DNA from: JALOAD01 sp023228995 [NCBI: Candidatus Muiribacterium halophilum] | GTDB lineage: Bacteria > Muiribacteriota > Muiribacteriia > Muiribacteriales | Length of the DNA: 64,000 nucleotides | Assembly: GCA_023228995.1 (NCBI GenBank) | Contig: JALOAD010000003.1 | Span: 62,001 to 126,000 of the forward strand | Reading direction: 5' to 3' | In this document: positions 36,109 to 46,033 of the stretch, piece after piece | How positions within the stretch are numbered: the stretch's first letter is position 1 | Layout of the letters: every line of letters starts with the position of its first letter | Notes under the pieces: generated by a model | Seen by the model: the letters and a program-made list of their open reading frames with translations, nothing else | What the model was told of the DNA's origin: nothing | The model's database searches: none | Program-made: the position numbers and the translations under genes

Positions 36109-36167
36109 GTTGCCAAAGCAACGCTTACTAGGATTATTTATAATCCGCTCACTATTGCCATCGGCAA
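36109..36167. repeat. Three-hairpin cassette A
   Basis: Hairpins GTTGC/GCAAC (loop CAAA), GGATTA/TAATCC (loop TTTA) and TTGCC/GGCAA (loop ATC) are joined by linkers GCTTACTA and GCTCACTA. The same linkers and middle loop occur at 60019-60058. A further hairpin, AGCAAGTT/AACTTGCT (36194-36210), lies inside the galE 3' end. Confidence 0.7.
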
Positions 36168-36180
36168 GCTCACCGCATTT

Positions 36181-37170
36181 CTAATTTTTAATTAGCAAGT
36201 TTAACTTGCTCTGCCATTTCCAAGCACTTTCAATTACAGTATGAATATCAGAAAATCTAGGTTTCCATTTTAAAACTTTTTTAATTTTTGAAGAATCAGC
36301 AATAAGAATATCAGGATCACCCTCTCTTCTCTGACCAATAATTCTTTCAATCTTATTACCTGTAATTTCTTCACACTTAGAAATAATTTCTTGAACAGAA
36401 AAACCTTTTTCCGAACCAATATTAAAAAAATCACTATCGCCAGTCTTTTTTAAATATTCAAGACCAAGAATATGAGCATGCGCAATATCAATAACATGAA
36501 TATAATCACGAATACAAGTACCATCAGCAGTATTATAATCATCGCCAAATATAGTAATATTTTTTCTCTTTCCACTAGCAGCATCAAGAACAAGAGGAAT
36601 AAGATGAGTTTCAGGATTATGCCATTCACCAATATTTTTAGTTAAAGAAGCACCCGCTGCATTAAAATATCTAAATATAATATGTTTAATACCATAAGAT
36701 TTCTCATAGTCTTTCAATATATTTTCAACAAAAAATTTAGTTTTTCCATAAGGATTAACCGGATTTTGACCATGTTTTTCATTCATAGGAATAAATTGAG
36801 GATTTCCATAAGTTGCACAAGTTGAAGAAAAAATAAATTCCTTAACATTAAACTCATTCATAACTTTTAGAAGATTAAGAGTATTAACAACGTTATTAAA
36901 ATAGTATTTTTGGGGATCAATAACAGATTCACCAACGTAAGCAAATGCCGAAAAATGCATAACAGATTCAATATTATACTTTTTAAAACAATTTCTTATA
37001 GAATCAATATCATTAAGATCACCCTCAAAAAAAGGAATATCCTCAACAAATTCTCTGTGACCATAAACAAGATTATCAAAAACAACAACATTATATTTTT
37101 TTTTTAATAATTCTTCCACACAATGACTGCCAATATACCCAGCACCACCACAAACAAGAATATATTTCAT
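36181..37170 (-). CDS. galE: UDP-glucose 4-epimerase
   Basis: A 329-residue GalE interconverting UDP-glucose and UDP-galactose (or the N-acetyl forms). It has GGAGYIGSH (8-16), SSTCATYG, the NPYGKTKFFVE segment with Y-xxx-K, and RYFNAAGAS. The ribosome site GGAGGG lies close to the ATG. The last residues (SKLNLLIKN) are encoded by a perfect hairpin followed by the TTAATTTTTAG motif that also ends the MFS gene at 60174, so the C-terminus has been rewritten by repeats. Confidence 0.94.
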   Translation of the reverse strand: MKYILVCGGAGYIGSHCVEELLKKKYNVVVFDNLVYGHREFVEDIPFFEGDLNDIDSIRNCFKKYNIESVMHFSAFAYVGESVIDPQKYYFNNVVNTLNLLKVMNEFNVKEFIFSSTCATYGNPQFIPMNEKHGQNPVNPYGKTKFFVENILKDYEKSYGIKHIIFRYFNAAGASLTKNIGEWHNPETHLIPLVLDAASGKRKNITIFGDDYNTADGTCIRDYIHVIDIAHAHILGLEYLKKTGDSDFFNIGSEKGFSVQEIISKCEEITGNKIERIIGQRREGDPDILIADSSKIKKVLKWKPRFSDIHTVIESAWKWQSKLNLLIKN

Positions 37171-37320
37171 TCAGAAAACCCTCCATAAAAACTGTTTCAA
37201 CAAAATTCTTAGGTTTCAAAATTAAAATCCAATCAAGCGCTTAATAACAATATTTTTTACAATAATAAATTTCTTTCAAAAAAAATATTTAATTTATCTA
37301 AACCATTAATATTTTTTTCT

Positions 37321-38412
37321 TTACTTAGGTATTTCTATTGCATCAACATTTCTTTCTACACATTCAAGTATTACAATATCATATTTGTTTTTTATTATTA
37401 AATCCAAATCTAGTTCAAAATTCCAAATAAATTCAACTTCAAAAAAAGTTTTTGAAAAATATTCATACATATTGGAAAAAAATGAATCTCTATAAATAAG
37501 AACTTTTAATTTTTCGCCATTTGGATTTTTTGTAATAAAATGTTTATATTCATTTATCATTTCTACATTAAATTCATTATCTGAAAATTCAATTTTGAAG
37601 TCAATAGCATCTTTTTCTTCCTCATGCCCAAGCATATTATCAAGATCACCTTTTCTAAATATATTTTGCTGTTCTATTGAAAAATCATTAATATTTAATT
37701 TACTAAAATTAAAATCTCTTGATAAAAAAGTATTATAAAATGTTAAAAAACCTAAAAATCCACCAAGTCTATTCCAATGAGTATCATTTTTATAGTATAA
37801 AAAACCCATTTTTTTAAATGATTTAATATCTTTTGTAAGATCAAGAAAATAATTACTATTAAGATTTTGAGACATTTGTTCTGCTCTTGAAATATCATTT
37901 ATTTTCTTAATATAAGGCGGCATAAATTCATTATATATTGAAGATTTATTAGGAGCTAAAAAGAAATAAAAAGAAATATTATTTTCTTTTAATGTATTAT
38001 AAAAATTATCAAATTTTTCTTTGTACATTAACAATGCATTTTCATCAAGAATATTAAGATTTTTATATGATTTCATTAAATGTTTATTGTTAAAAAAAAG
38101 CCAACCATCCTCTCCAATTAGAACTTCATTTACAAGCGGCAATCCAAACCATTTATTATTAATCTTAGAGTATCTATGAATAATTTGTCTTCTCAAATAA
38201 AAATTATCACTAAAATAAACTTCTAAATCTGAAAATATATCTTTTCTTAAAATACCTTTTTCTAATATAGTATTGAAAGCAATTTTTTCTCTTTTTTCAA
38301 AACTTACATTATCTTCAAAGAAAAAAATTCCAATTCCGGGTAAAAAACAAAGACTAATTATAATAGACACAAAAACAATCTCAAAAATTTTAAAATTTAC
38401 AATGTTTTTCAT
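37321..38412 (-). CDS. AlgJ/AlgX-like SGNH O-acetyltransferase
   Basis: A 363-residue membrane-anchored, periplasmic protein. An N-terminal hydrophobic span (about 8-32) is followed by an SGNH-type domain with NDTHWN (209-214; D210 and H212) and IYRDSFFSN (307-315), S310 being the probable nucleophile. Such proteins transfer acetyl groups to extracellular polysaccharide, receiving them through a membrane-bound partner, here the MBOAT gene 2 nt upstream. The polymer is unknown; LPS or capsule is likely from context. Confidence 0.8.
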   Translation of the reverse strand: MKNIVNFKIFEIVFVSIIISLCFLPGIGIFFFEDNVSFEKREKIAFNTILEKGILRKDIFSDLEVYFSDNFYLRRQIIHRYSKINNKWFGLPLVNEVLIGEDGWLFFNNKHLMKSYKNLNILDENALLMYKEKFDNFYNTLKENNISFYFFLAPNKSSIYNEFMPPYIKKINDISRAEQMSQNLNSNYFLDLTKDIKSFKKMGFLYYKNDTHWNRLGGFLGFLTFYNTFLSRDFNFSKLNINDFSIEQQNIFRKGDLDNMLGHEEEKDAIDFKIEFSDNEFNVEMINEYKHFITKNPNGEKLKVLIYRDSFFSNMYEYFSKTFFEVEFIWNFELDLDLIIKNKYDIVILECVERNVDAIEIPK

Positions 38413-38414
38413 AA

Positions 38415-39815
38415 TTAAAACCTAAAATAAATAAATGGATTATAAGTTGAAGCCCCGACAAAAATTATATTCAAAAAAATAAGTATAACATAAACAAATC
38501 TTTCAACATAAAAAGTTAATCTAAATTTACTAATTCTATTCATTAAATTTTTAATTATTGGAGTACAAAATATAAATGCGCCGACAAGAAAAATCATCAC
38601 TCTTTTATTAAAAAAAGATTCAAAATCATATATTACTAAATCACTATTAAAATTAAAATAAAGTTTTCTAAAAAAATCAAAAGCATAATTTAAATCTGGT
38701 GATCTAAACAAAACCCAACCATTAACAATTATAAAAAAAGTATAAACATTCCAAAATCCAAACTTTTTAGAATTTGAAAATTTCAAAAAAATCTTTTCAA
38801 AAATCAAAAAAATACCATAATAAATACCCCAAATTATAAAATTCCAAGAAGCTCCATGCCAGAATCCAGTTAACAAAAATACAATTATAAGATTTATAAA
38901 AGTTCTATTTTTCCCTTTTCTATTTCCTCCAAGAGGAATGTAAACATAATCTCTAAACCATGAAGACAATGAAATATGCCATCTACGCCAAAATTCTGTT
39001 ATTGTCCTTGAAATATAAGGATAATTGAAATTTTCAATAAATCTAAAACCAAACATTCTTCCTAAACCAATTGCCATATCTGAATACCCACTAAAGTCAT
39101 AATATATCTGAAAAGTATAGCATAATATACCTAACCAAGCTGTTAATTGAGAATATTCATTTATATTTAAAGCAAAAATTTTATCTGCAGTTTCTCCAAG
39201 AATATTTGCAAAAAAAACTTTTTTAGTTAACCCAGCAATAAATCTTTTTAAACCATAGCTTGTTTTATAAATATTTATACTACGTTTTTTTAATTGATTT
39301 TCAATCGACTTATATCTTACAATCGGACCTGCTATAAGTTGAGGAAAAAGAGAAATATAAAGTGCTAAGTCAATCAAGTTTTTTTGAACTTTTATTTTAT
39401 TAAAATACAAATCAATAATATAAGATAATGCTTGAAAAGTAAAAAAAGAAATCCCAATAGGTAGTATAACTTTTTCAAAATTTATATTTAATTTAAAAAT
39501 ATCGGTTAAATTTTCAATTAAAAAATTAAAATACTTAAAATAAATCAACAAAAAAATATTTAAACTTATTCCAATAATAAAAACAATTTTTTTATAAAAA
39601 TCTTGTCCCTCAAATTTTGATATTAATAAACCCGATATATAATTTAATAAAATTGAACCAACCATAACAAAAATAAAAAAAGGTTCTCCCCATGCATAAA
39701 ATAGTAAACTTACACATAAAAGAAATATATTCCAAAATTTTGATGGAATAATATTATATAAAATAAAAACAAAAGGGAAAAAGAAGAAGACAAAAAAAGT
39801 TGAGCTAAAAACCAT
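38415..39815 (-). CDS. MBOAT O-acyltransferase (AlgI-like)
   Basis: A 466-residue multi-span membrane protein. Hydrophobic segments run the whole length, with family hallmarks IYYDFSGYSDMAIGLG (237-252), EFWRRWHISLSSWFRDYVYI (274-293; H280) and LTGFWHGASWN (315-325; H320), the expected catalytic histidine. It moves acetyl groups across the inner membrane for glycan acetylation with the AlgJ-like protein downstream. AlgK/AlgF-type partners are not present. Confidence 0.92.
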   Translation of the reverse strand: MVFSSTFFVFFFFPFVFILYNIIPSKFWNIFLLCVSLLFYAWGEPFFIFVMVGSILLNYISGLLISKFEGQDFYKKIVFIIGISLNIFLLIYFKYFNFLIENLTDIFKLNINFEKVILPIGISFFTFQALSYIIDLYFNKIKVQKNLIDLALYISLFPQLIAGPIVRYKSIENQLKKRSINIYKTSYGLKRFIAGLTKKVFFANILGETADKIFALNINEYSQLTAWLGILCYTFQIYYDFSGYSDMAIGLGRMFGFRFIENFNYPYISRTITEFWRRWHISLSSWFRDYVYIPLGGNRKGKNRTFINLIIVFLLTGFWHGASWNFIIWGIYYGIFLIFEKIFLKFSNSKKFGFWNVYTFFIIVNGWVLFRSPDLNYAFDFFRKLYFNFNSDLVIYDFESFFNKRVMIFLVGAFIFCTPIIKNLMNRISKFRLTFYVERFVYVILIFLNIIFVGASTYNPFIYFRF

Positions 39816-39866
39816 AAAGTCCTCCGTAAATTAATTAATTTACCATAATATTACAAGATTGTAATT

Positions 39867-40712
39867 TTATAAAGTTTTTTTAAGTTTAATAAAATTATCT
39901 TCAGTTAAATTAAATTTAAATCCAGTAAGCTTTTCAGTTTCTTTAATATCAAGTCCACCCTTAAGAGGTCTCGTTGCTTTTTGATTAAAATCCTTTGTCT
40001 TTACAGAAGAAATAAGTTTTTTGTCATAATTCATTATTTGAGCAAACTTAAGAGCAAAATCAAATCTATTCATATAATCCTTAGAACCTGCATGGAAAAT
40101 ATTATTCCAAAGATTTTTATCAATAACAAACTCTGTAAAATCCACAAGATCATCAATAAAACAAGGGTTATTAAACTGATCATCAATAATATTAACTTTT
40201 TTATTATTAACAAGCGAATTATTAAGCCAATTAATAAAATTAGCTTCTCCCATACTACCATAAAGCACATTAGTTCTAATAATTAACCATTCGAGATTTT
40301 TTCTTTTAATAATCTCAAATTCACCATAAAGCTTGCTAGCACCATAATAATTAATTGGATTCGGAATATCATTTATATAATAAAGACCTTTATTTCCATC
40401 AAAAATATAATCAGTACTATAATGAACAAGTTTAACATTATATTTTTCACATAAATTAGCAAGAACATTTACTCCTAATGAATTTGCTTTAAATGCATCA
40501 TTTTTTTTAGACTCACAAAGATCAACATTAGTCATAGCAGCACAATTAATTACAATATCTGCTTTTTTATTTATAATAAAACTCTCAATACTTTTTTTGT
40601 CAGATATATCAAATTCAGGTAAATCAATACCAAAAACATTATGATTATCACAAAATAAATGAGAAAGCTCACTACCAAGAAGACCTTTACATCCAGTAAT
40701 AATAATGTTCAT
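39867..40712 (-). CDS. rfbD: dTDP-4-dehydrorhamnose reductase
   Basis: A 281-residue short-chain reductase making dTDP-L-rhamnose. It has GCKGLLGSEL near the start, NCAAMTNVDLCE, STDYIFDG and YGASKLYGE with the Y-xxx-K. The longest frame starts at a TTG (40733); I chose the ATG at 40712. A TTG two codons further up is better spaced from the GGAGG ribosome site, so the start is not settled. It diverges from the heptosyltransferase gene, with 67 bp between the start codons. Confidence 0.92.
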   Translation of the reverse strand: MNIIITGCKGLLGSELSHLFCDNHNVFGIDLPEFDISDKKSIESFIINKKADIVINCAAMTNVDLCESKKNDAFKANSLGVNVLANLCEKYNVKLVHYSTDYIFDGNKGLYYINDIPNPINYYGASKLYGEFEIIKRKNLEWLIIRTNVLYGSMGEANFINWLNNSLVNNKKVNIIDDQFNNPCFIDDLVDFTEFVIDKNLWNNIFHAGSKDYMNRFDFALKFAQIMNYDKKLISSVKTKDFNQKATRPLKGGLDIKETEKLTGFKFNLTEDNFIKLKKTL

Positions 40713-40779
40713 TGACAAAAAAAACCTCCACAATTATAATCTTTAACAAATAGTAACAAAAAGGCAGATTAAAATAAAG

Positions 40780-41754
40780 ATGTCCTCCAAAACTAATATA
40801 AAAATTGCAATAATCAGACTTAGTTCTTTAGGTGATATAATACACAGCCTATGGACACTTCAATTTATAAAAAAACAATATCCTCAATCACATATAACAT
40901 GGGTATGTGATAAAAGTTTTGAAAATTTAGTAAAGTGTTGTCCGCAAGTTGATAAAATAATAAGCATTCCATTAAGAGAAAAAAAATTCAATAAAAGTTT
41001 CAAAATATTAAAAAGTATATCAAAAGATAATTTTGATTATGTAATAGATATGCAAGGACTTTTAAAATCAGCTATTGTATCAAGAATTATAAGTTCTAAA
41101 GTTCATGGATTTTGCAAAAAAAGCTCTAGAGAAAAATTAGCTTCATTTTTTTATAAATATAAATATACAATACCCTACAAAAAAAATATATATTTAAGAA
41201 ATCTTGATTTAATAAATCAAAGTCTAAAATTCACCACAAAAGAAGAAGAGATAATTAATTACAGTAAATATCTAATATCAACAGAAAAAGTAGAAAAATA
41301 TTGCTATTTAAAAAACAATAATAACAAAAATATAATTTTCATTCCATCTGCAACAACACCTGAAAGGGTAATTCCAATTGAAAAATATATTCAAATAATA
41401 AATCTCCTTGATTATAATTGTTATATAATCTACGGAAATAACACTGAACTTAAAAAGTGCCAAAAAATCAAAGATAAATGTCAAAATCTAGTAATATTAC
41501 CAAAATTATCCATAGCAAAACTCATATCAATATTCTCTTATGCAGATTGTATAATAGGACCCGACACCGGTCCTTCAAATGTTCCTACAGCAATAAAAGT
41601 TCCATCCATCACAATATATTGGGATAAAGCAAGAAATTCATTTAAAAGAAATACATTAAAAACAAAAATAAATAAATCAATAACATTTAAAGATTTTTCA
41701 AATTTAAATATAAATGCTATAATAAAATTAATATATATTGTAATTAAAGGATAA
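40780..41754 (+). CDS. Heptosyltransferase I-like (WaaC family, GT9)
   Basis: A 324-residue GT9 glycosyltransferase. The N-terminus reads IAIIRLSSLGDIIHSLWTLQFI, characteristic of WaaC, and the C-terminal donor site has GPDTGPSNVPTAIKVPSITIYW. WaaC enzymes add the first heptose to Kdo in the LPS inner core at the cytoplasmic face of the inner membrane. It leads a three-gene plus-strand run (to 43311). No Shine-Dalgarno is obvious. Confidence 0.87.
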   Translation: MSSKTNIKIAIIRLSSLGDIIHSLWTLQFIKKQYPQSHITWVCDKSFENLVKCCPQVDKIISIPLREKKFNKSFKILKSISKDNFDYVIDMQGLLKSAIVSRIISSKVHGFCKKSSREKLASFFYKYKYTIPYKKNIYLRNLDLINQSLKFTTKEEEIINYSKYLISTEKVEKYCYLKNNNNKNIIFIPSATTPERVIPIEKYIQIINLLDYNCYIIYGNNTELKKCQKIKDKCQNLVILPKLSIAKLISIFSYADCIIGPDTGPSNVPTAIKVPSITIYWDKARNSFKRNTLKTKINKSITFKDFSNLNINAIIKLIYIVIKG

Positions 41755-41759
41755 TTTAG

Positions 41760-42632
41760 ATGAAACCAATTTTAGTTCATGTGCATATATATTATCCTGA
41801 GTTGTGGAATGAATTAAAAAAATGTTTAGAAAACATCAGCCCATATTCCTATGATTTATTTATAACTTTAGTAAAACAAAATGATTCTTTACAAAAATCA
41901 ATTATAGAATTTAACCCAAATGCTAAAATTTATATTCTTGATAATAAAGGATATGATATTGGTCCTTTTTTAGAAATAATAAATCAATTAAATTTAGATA
42001 ATTATTCATATATAATAAAACTACATACAAAAAGAAATATTAAAATTGGTTCGACAGTAAACAGATATGTAATGTCCGAAAATTTATGGAGAAATTATTT
42101 ACTATCTTTTATAGAAAACAAAAAAATATTTCACAAAGTAATGAGTTTTTTAGAAACAAAAAAAAATGTTGGTATGATATCAAATTACAAACTAATTATG
42201 TATAAAGAGAAGTATGATCAAGAAGCATACAAAAATGCAAAACTCTATTTAAAAACATTAAATTTACCAATTAAAAATTTTTGTTATATCGCAGGAACAA
42301 TGTTTATAGCAAGAGCCTCTATTTTCAAAGAAATTCAAAAACTAAATATAAGTTTACATGATTTTGAATATCCTGATAGAACAAAAAAAACCTCAAAAGC
42401 ACATACAATTGAAAGATTAATTGGATGGATCGTAGGAGCTCAAGATTTTTACATAGTAGATTGTTTTACACCTAAATTAATTCAATTTTTTGAAAAGTTT
42501 TATCACCCTTTCAGAAGATTAATATTAAATCTTTATAGAGTTAAAGAGAATCAGAAAGGTGAAATAACAGTTAAAGTTCTTGGGTTTACTATAAAAAAAT
42601 ATAGTTGTAAAAACACAAATAAAATATTATGA
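41760..42632 (+). CDS. RgpF-like rhamnan-synthesis glycosyltransferase
   Basis: A 290-residue protein resembling the rhamnan synthesis F (RgpF) family. DNKGYDIGPFL (61-71), YIIKLHTKRN and AGTMFIARASIF are the recognisable segments. Family members extend rhamnose-containing polymers, agreeing with the dTDP-rhamnose genes upstream. The last ~40 residues form a basic tail. It starts 5 nt after the WaaC-like gene. Confidence 0.8.
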   Translation: MKPILVHVHIYYPELWNELKKCLENISPYSYDLFITLVKQNDSLQKSIIEFNPNAKIYILDNKGYDIGPFLEIINQLNLDNYSYIIKLHTKRNIKIGSTVNRYVMSENLWRNYLLSFIENKKIFHKVMSFLETKKNVGMISNYKLIMYKEKYDQEAYKNAKLYLKTLNLPIKNFCYIAGTMFIARASIFKEIQKLNISLHDFEYPDRTKKTSKAHTIERLIGWIVGAQDFYIVDCFTPKLIQFFEKFYHPFRRLILNLYRVKENQKGEITVKVLGFTIKKYSCKNTNKIL

Positions 42633-42663
42633 TAAAATCAATAAATTCAAGAAGGTGTATTTA

Positions 42664-43311
42664 ATGAATTCAAATTACTATAGCTCAATTCGGAACGATA
42701 TAATAAAATATATACCAAAAAAAGTTAAGAATATCTTAGAAATCGGTGCTGGTACTGGAAATACCCTTTTAAAAATAAAAGAACTCGATTTAGCAGAAAA
42801 TGTTTATGGAATAGAAATCTTAAAAATTGAAAATTCTAATCAAACAAATCCAATTATAAAAGAATTTATAATTGGGGATATAGAAAAGTTAAATCTAAAT
42901 TTTGAAAATAATTTCTTTGATATAATCATAGCAGGCGATGTATTAGAACATTTAGTAAACCCATGGAAAACAATTTCTTATTTATCAAAATTTCTAAAAA
43001 AAGATGGACTAATTATTTCAAGTATTCCTAATATAAGAAATTATAAGGTTTTAAAAGATATTTTTTTTAAAGGTTCTTTTACATATCAAGAATCTGGTAT
43101 CCTTGATAAAACTCATTTAAGATTTTTCTGTAAAAAAAATATTATAGATCTTTTTAAAAAATCGAATTTTTCAATAATAAAAATTGAATCAAATCGAACA
43201 AAAAGCCAATATAAATTTAGACTTAAAAATATATTAAGTTGGATTACTTTTGGATATTTAAACAATTTTTTTATAAAGCAATATTTTGTAATTGCAAAAA
43301 AAAATGATTAA
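42664..43311 (+). CDS. Class I SAM-dependent methyltransferase
   Basis: A 215-residue methyltransferase with motif I ILEIGAGTGN, the acidic VYGIEI strand, and FDIIIAGDVLEHLVNPWKTI. The ATG at 42664 is chosen because AAGGTG lies 6 nt upstream; a GTG three codons earlier is also possible. The substrate is probably a sugar of the LPS. It ends convergent with the minus-strand run that starts with the WaaF-like gene. Confidence 0.83.
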   Translation: MNSNYYSSIRNDIIKYIPKKVKNILEIGAGTGNTLLKIKELDLAENVYGIEILKIENSNQTNPIIKEFIIGDIEKLNLNFENNFFDIIIAGDVLEHLVNPWKTISYLSKFLKKDGLIISSIPNIRNYKVLKDIFFKGSFTYQESGILDKTHLRFFCKKNIIDLFKKSNFSIIKIESNRTKSQYKFRLKNILSWITFGYLNNFFIKQYFVIAKKND

Positions 43312-43353
43312 TCTCAAATGCTTCTGATAAGAATCTAAAACATATTATATTTT

Positions 43354-44334
43354 TTAATTTTTTTCTAGTAATTTAAAAACTTCTTCTATTACTCTTTCTG
43401 CTTTTATATTTTTCATACATTGATGATGACCTAACGGACATTTTCTTTTTAAACAAGGAGAACATTCTAAATTTTCAGTAACGATAACACTATTAGGATT
43501 ATTCCACTGACAAGTATCTTTATAATCAGTTGGTCCAAAAATTGAGATAGTTGGAACATTAAATGCTGCCGCAACATGCATAGGACCAGAATCATTTGTT
43601 ATAAACAACGAAAGATCTGAAATTTTTTGTATAAGTTCTGAAATATTTGTTTTTCCTGCCAGATTTTTAAAATTAATTATATTATTTTCAATAAAATATT
43701 TTTCAATATCATTAGCTATATCAATTTCAAAAGGTCCTCCAAAGATTAAAACATCGTAATTTTTTGAAAATTCAACACCCACTTTAGCAAACTCTTCAGC
43801 ATACCAACGTTTTGCCGAACCATAAGAAGCTCCTGGATTTATTCCTATTGTTTTTATTAAACAATTTTTTTTATAACCATAAATTTTCAAATTGCCACAA
43901 ATAGTTTTTTTTCCTATAATATAATCAATAAGAGAATTATATTTTTCCACTTGGTGATTTCCTTCTTCTTTACAAACATCTGTAAGTAAAAAATCTCTAT
44001 ATTTCTTTGAAAACCCATATCTAAAATTGGACTTAGTCATTTTAAGAAATAATGCCGAGAAAAAAGAATTCCTAAATGTAATAGATAAATCATGTTTTCC
44101 AATTATTTTAGCTGATTTTTTTATATTTAATATTCTCTTGAAAATATTTTTTGATTTAGTATTATCTATAAACACATCTTTTACATTCGGATGTTTTCTA
44201 AAAACTTCACATGAAACTTTTGAACCAAAAATCGTAATTTCTGCTTCTTGATATTTTTTTATAACATTTTCAACCGCTGGAGTACACATAACACAATCCC
44301 CAAGCCAAGTCGGTAATTCAATTAAAATTTTCAT
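43354..44334 (-). CDS. Heptosyltransferase II-like (WaaF family, GT9)
   Basis: A 326-residue GT9 enzyme. The N-terminus ILIELPTWLGDCVMCTPAVENV is WaaF-like, and the donor site reads FITNDSGPMHVAAAFNVPTISIFGPTD. It also keeps the C-terminal cysteines CSPCLKRKCPLGHHQC often seen in WaaF. The expected step is addition of the second heptose of the inner core. It overlaps the FkbM gene by 4 nt. Confidence 0.88.
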   Translation of the reverse strand: MKILIELPTWLGDCVMCTPAVENVIKKYQEAEITIFGSKVSCEVFRKHPNVKDVFIDNTKSKNIFKRILNIKKSAKIIGKHDLSITFRNSFFSALFLKMTKSNFRYGFSKKYRDFLLTDVCKEEGNHQVEKYNSLIDYIIGKKTICGNLKIYGYKKNCLIKTIGINPGASYGSAKRWYAEEFAKVGVEFSKNYDVLIFGGPFEIDIANDIEKYFIENNIINFKNLAGKTNISELIQKISDLSLFITNDSGPMHVAAAFNVPTISIFGPTDYKDTCQWNNPNSVIVTENLECSPCLKRKCPLGHHQCMKNIKAERVIEEVFKLLEKN

Positions 44335-45179
44335 AATTTAAGTTTTGTTAATAAATCTTGTGATTTTTCTTGTGGGATAGCTAGAAAATCATAATGTGCT
44401 ATTTCAGATATATTTCTTTCATCAATAACATAACTTATATAACATGGTTCTTTACACACAAAATAAATATCATATTCTAATCCTTTAAGAAACTTTAGAA
44501 AATTCAAACGGTATTCATGCGAAGTTTGTTTGAAAACTTCCGATTTCAGTACAGGTCTGTATTTTTTTAAAATCGCTTCCAAACTATTAATAATATAAAA
44601 ATCATTTCCTTCCGTATCTGTTTTAATAAATTTTAGATTTTTCATTTCCTTTTTAAAATATAACTCTAAAAATTTTTTTATATCTATCCCTAAAACAGAC
44701 AACTCATAGTTATGCCCTCTTTTAAAAACGGATACATCCGAAAGATCTCCACCATTACAATAATATTGATCAGAATATTGAAATTTTAATTCTTCATCTT
44801 TAGAATGAGCTGCACCAAATACAGGTATTATATTTAATTTTTCTCTATTACTAAAGCAATTTTGTTGCAAAACAGGATAAACAAAATGATTCGGCTCAAA
44901 AGCTAAGACTAATCCTTCTTTTTCAACTGCAACAGCCATCGGTAAAGTTGAGTCTCCTGTATGAGCTCCAATATCAATACAAAAATCTCCTTTGTTTAAA
45001 AACTTTCTATAACAATTTACATCTTCGTTTGTAATTGTTTTTTTCTTTTCTTTAGGATGCATCCAATTAGCATAATTTAAAACTCCGTGACCATCAATTT
45101 TAAATTCTTCTAATTTTGTTCCAAACCTTTTTGAATCACCTTTTATACCAATTAATTCAAACCAATTTTTTAGCTTCAT
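44331..45179 (-). CDS. FkbM-family methyltransferase
   Basis: A 282-residue methyltransferase with CIDIGAHTGDSTLPMA as motif I, VLAFEPN, and the FkbM hallmark FIKTDTEGNDFYII. FkbM-type enzymes in glycan clusters O-methylate sugars. The ribosome site TAGGAGAAA is strong. Confidence 0.85.
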   Translation of the reverse strand: MKLKNWFELIGIKGDSKRFGTKLEEFKIDGHGVLNYANWMHPKEKKKTITNEDVNCYRKFLNKGDFCIDIGAHTGDSTLPMAVAVEKEGLVLAFEPNHFVYPVLQQNCFSNREKLNIIPVFGAAHSKDEELKFQYSDQYYCNGGDLSDVSVFKRGHNYELSVLGIDIKKFLELYFKKEMKNLKFIKTDTEGNDFYIINSLEAILKKYRPVLKSEVFKQTSHEYRLNFLKFLKGLEYDIYFVCKEPCYISYVIDERNISEIAHYDFLAIPQEKSQDLLTKLKL

Positions 45180-45226
45180 TTTTTCTCCTAATTATACAAG
45201 ACACTCAGTAATTTTTAGATTTAATT

Positions 45227-46033
45227 TTATTTTTTTGTAATATTTAAATCTTCTTTTATAAGATTATATAACTTCTCATAATCTCTTTCTTTATTTGGTA
45301 CAAAAGCTCTATGAAATTTATATAAAAATTTATTCCAACCCTTTAATTCAGCATCATTAATTAAATAAGGAACCATTTTTGTTAATTTTTTATAAAGTTT
45401 AACTTTATTGTTCAAATATTTATTATCAAAATTTTTTATTTTTTGTCCCCACCCAATTGAACCACATAAACCACATGCTCCATATTCATTTGATAAAACA
45501 ACATTTTCCATAAACACTCTAAGAGAACCTTCAAAACCGTTTAATACATCATGAATTGCAACTATACCACCAGGTTTTACCCACTTAGCAAATCCATTAA
45601 AGTCTTTCCATGTTCCATCGTAAGTATGATCACCATCTATCCATAAAAATTTCAATTCTTTATTCCAATCAGGTGCTAAATCTTCAGATTTCATCTTAAA
45701 TAATTCTACATATTTCTCAACATTATTATTTTTTAAGTTATTCTTGAAAATCAGTTCTAAATCAGTTAATTCTTTTGAGTATGGATCTGTTTTAGTAGTA
45801 TTTATCATTGGGTCAACTGCATAAATTTTTTCATTATCTTTTAAATTTGCAGATTTTGCTAGTATTATTGTAGATTTACCTTTATAACTACCTATTTCAA
45901 GAATATTTCCATCAATTTCTGACAAAACATTTGCAATAAAAGCTATTAATCTAACCTCTCTATCTTTCATACAACCATCTAATTTCTGACCTAAATGTGT
46001 AATATTTTGTAGTTGTTTATCCCAATTTCTCAT
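45227..46033 (-). CDS. Class I methyltransferase (Methyltransf_24 type)
   Basis: A 268-residue methyltransferase: ILEIGSYKGKSTIILAKSA (motif I), YAVDPM, FLWIDGDHTYDGTWKDF and AIHDVLNG follow the CmcI/Methyltransf_24 pattern, where D-H pairs bind a divalent metal. The C-terminal ~70 residues are basic and helical. It overlaps the O-antigen-ligase-like gene by 17 nt. The acceptor is unknown. Confidence 0.82.
   Translation of the reverse strand: MRNWDKQLQNITHLGQKLDGCMKDREVRLIAFIANVLSEIDGNILEIGSYKGKSTIILAKSANLKDNEKIYAVDPMINTTKTDPYSKELTDLELIFKNNLKNNNVEKYVELFKMKSEDLAPDWNKELKFLWIDGDHTYDGTWKDFNGFAKWVKPGGIVAIHDVLNGFEGSLRVFMENVVLSNEYGACGLCGSIGWGQKIKNFDNKYLNNKVKLYKKLTKMVPYLINDAELKGWNKFLYKFHRAFVPNKERDYEKLYNLIKEDLNITKK

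Larger units (their letters stand above)
35543..36180. other. 638-bp non-coding region between wecB and galE
   Basis: Filled by repeats: the AAAATGTTC hairpins, the ~150-bp dispersed repeat, TTTCAC tracts with a 65-bp direct repeat, and a three-hairpin cassette. No gene or clear promoter is visible. Confidence 0.7.
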
